Shown here: positions 62,797-64,000 of the stretch, in pieces
Layout of the letters: each line of letters starts with the position of its first letter
Numbering within the stretch: position 1 is the first letter of the stretch
From: Paralithodes platypus
Lineage: Eukaryota; Arthropoda; Malacostraca; Decapoda; Lithodidae
Reading direction: 5' to 3'
Length of the DNA: 64,000 nt
Assembly (NCBI GenBank): GCA_032716605.1
Contig: CM064505.1
Location: 49,765,865 to 49,829,864, forward strand
Notes under the pieces: model-generated
What the model saw: the letters and a program-made list of their open reading frames with translations, nothing else
Databases searched by the model: none
Told to the model about the DNA's origin: nothing
Position numbers and translations under genes: made by a program

Positions 62797-63004
62797 GACT
62801 AGTGGTTGGTTACTGGCGCGGTGGTGCGGAGCGAGCGTTTGGCGGGGTGGTGTCGAGAGTTGACATGTAGTACTATACCCACACCAATTTTCAGCCGCCT
62901 GGCTATAAACGCGCGGTTTTGGTACGCATTCAAAAGCTCTGCTCTTAAGAGTCTCACCGCTGTCCGCCGGGGGAACTCTTAAGAGTCTCCCCGCAGCTCC
63001 CGGG

Positions 63005-63612
63005 TTAAGTATGTTATTTTCCTCTAAGTGATTTACGAGTCTGTCTCTTATGACCGTTTCTAGCATTTTACATACAACTGAGGTTAAGCTAATTGGACGA
63101 TAGTTACTGGGTAGGGATTTGCTGCCTTTTTTGAATATCGGTGTTACGTTGGCTAGCTTCCACTGATCAGGCATAGTTCCAGACTGCAAGGATTTATTGA
63201 ATAGTAATGTCAGTGGTTTGGAGAGCTCATCCTTAGCTTCCTTTAGAACTCTAGGCGAGATTGTATCAGGTCCAGGCGTTTTATTTTCCTTGAGTTTATC
63301 TAAACAGTTCAATACTTCTCTCTCTGTAACGGTGATATTGCTTAGAACATCTGACTTATCAATCTGAATCGGCGATGGGACGAAGTACAAATGAGTAATG
63401 CCCTCAATACCTTCTTTGCATCAGTTTTTACAACAGAAGACCTCAGTGATATCCCTACTTTGGTGTATTCTCCATTTTCATCGACTAACGGTCCAACAGT
63501 TGAAGTAACTACTTTTTTCTTTCTGATATAACTATAGAATTCTTTCGGGTTTGTTTTACTTTGATTCGCAATATTGTAGACGGTTAGCTGGCGTGAAGTC
63601 TGCAAATTTTTC
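63005..63612 (-). pseudogene. LINE segment between endonuclease and RT, with local inversion
   Basis: Minus strand: PKEFYSYIRKKKVVTSTVGP, LVDENGEYTK, a break, then FVPSPIQIDKSD, LDKLKENKTPGPDTISPRVL, ANVTPIFKKGSKSLPSNYRP and LTSVVCKMLETVI. The frame runs without a stop into piggyBac sequence at 63004. The residues expected in the break are found on the plus strand at 63391-63458 (NALNTFFASVFTTEDLSDIPT). Confidence 0.88.
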
Positions 63613-64000
63613 CTATCTTACCGTCGGATATGATTTTATACCTTCGGGTAGACTAAGTATAGCCCCATAGAATCGGACACTGACTGCATCCCCGACACAA
63701 TAACAGTCACAGGTCGTTTCGTTTGCCCCAATCTTATCGGCGAATCTTTTAGGTCAGGATTCCTGGTAGACTGGAGGTGGCCTAATAGATTTTAACACTG
63801 ACTGTCTCCCCAGTACAGGAGAAGTCACAAACTTACTACGCCCTACACTAAAAAACTTGAATTTAGTCGTAAGAGTCACCTAAGTAGAGATAAATTGTCC
63901 GGTTAGTCTAGATTTCCATACCGTAACGCGGTCATGCTGAACAAACAGGACAACGGGGTAGGAATTCCGGATATTAGTAATGCGGTCAACCTAGAGGTGG
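63613..64000. other. Flank of the LINE, no gene recognised
   Basis: Short motifs repeat about every 120 bases (CACTGACTGCATCCCC near 63680, CACTGACTGTCTCCCC near 63800). The style resembles 56170-57480 on the other side of the LINE, so both are probably one repeat region split by the insertion. No RNA or protein gene is apparent. Confidence 0.4.

Larger units (their letters stand above)
58678..63004 (-). mobile_element. piggyBac transposon, autonomous type, inserted in LINE RT
   Basis: TTAA duplications (58674-58677, 63005-63008) flank the element. The 58678 end begins CCTCTCCGCGGCGCACAGGGGG; the other, read inward, begins CCCGGGAGCTGCGGGGAGAC, followed by two ~34-bp subterminal repeats containing CTCTTAAGAGTC. 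One transposase gene (62796-60242) has a frameshift and a nonsense codon. 58741-60241 is non-coding, including a ~215-bp degenerate tandem repeat. Confidence 0.92.
57482..63612 (-). mobile_element. CR1-like LINE, 5'-truncated, interrupted by piggyBac
   Basis: The LINE parts are 63612-63005 and 58677-57482 (minus strand), about 1.8 kb in all. They start between endonuclease and RT (PKEFYSYIRKKK) and run to the RT C-terminus and a short 3' end. The RT codons on the two sides rejoin in frame across the TTAA target site. Lesions are an apparent inversion of about 70 bases near 63388-63458 and an in-frame TAA at 58256-58258. Confidence 0.88.

Noticed and set aside
63613..64000. A further gene at the right edge
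   Set aside because: Stops occur in all frames and only short degenerate repeats are visible.

Overview
This is eukaryotic, invertebrate-type DNA made almost entirely of transposable elements, many of them nested. I found no convincing host gene, rRNA, tRNA or CRISPR. The mix points to an arthropod, most likely a decapod crustacean: several DIRS-type tyrosine-recombinase retrotransposons, BEL/Pao and Ty3/gypsy LTR elements, CR1-like LINEs, a PIF/Harbinger transposon with a spliced MADF partner gene, and piggyBac elements. The host is an inference; no single sequence proves it.

Layout. 1-1050: start of a CR1-like LINE on the minus strand (SGNH ORF1, endonuclease of ORF2). 2330-7419: a nearly intact PIF/Harbinger element with TIRs and TAA target duplications, inside a duplicated ~320-bp repeat whose uninterrupted copy at 15865-16185 serves as the empty site. 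7569-15830: DIRS copy A (+), which lost most of Gag and RT, has a twice-duplicated leader and keeps a decayed recombinase. 16190-17759: unassigned, possibly an LTR. 17760-25660: DIRS copy B (-), complete in layout but frameshifted. 25661-34831: a degraded Ty3/gypsy pol and a possible third ORF (+), split by a young complete Ty3/gypsy element (-) at 28121-33484 with LTRs that look identical. 36668-53638: a BEL/Pao element (+) with both LTRs. It is interrupted by a non-autonomous piggyBac relative at 38483-39930 (which itself carries a LINE fragment) and by DIRS copy C (+) at 42916-51614, the best-preserved DIRS. 53639-57481: non-coding, with tandem repeats and an orphan DIRS tail motif. 57482-63612: a LINE (-) split by an autonomous-type piggyBac at 58678-63004.

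How the parts work together. DIRS copies B and C both end Gag with a canonical -1 frameshift heptamer (A AAA AAC) directly before the Gag stop, and the -1 frame is the RT frame. The recombinase frame of copy C overlaps the RT-RNase H-methyltransferase frame for more than 600 codons. Each DIRS copy has inverted terminal repeats or their remains, plus an internal complementary region that joins copies of both termini, as expected for replication through a circular intermediate.

The insertions can be ordered. DIRS C and the piggyBac relative came after BEL, the young gypsy after the old gypsy, and piggyBac after the LINE. Most coding regions carry one or a few point lesions (in-frame stop, 1-base frameshift), so the window looks like a recently active but now mostly disabled transposon cluster.
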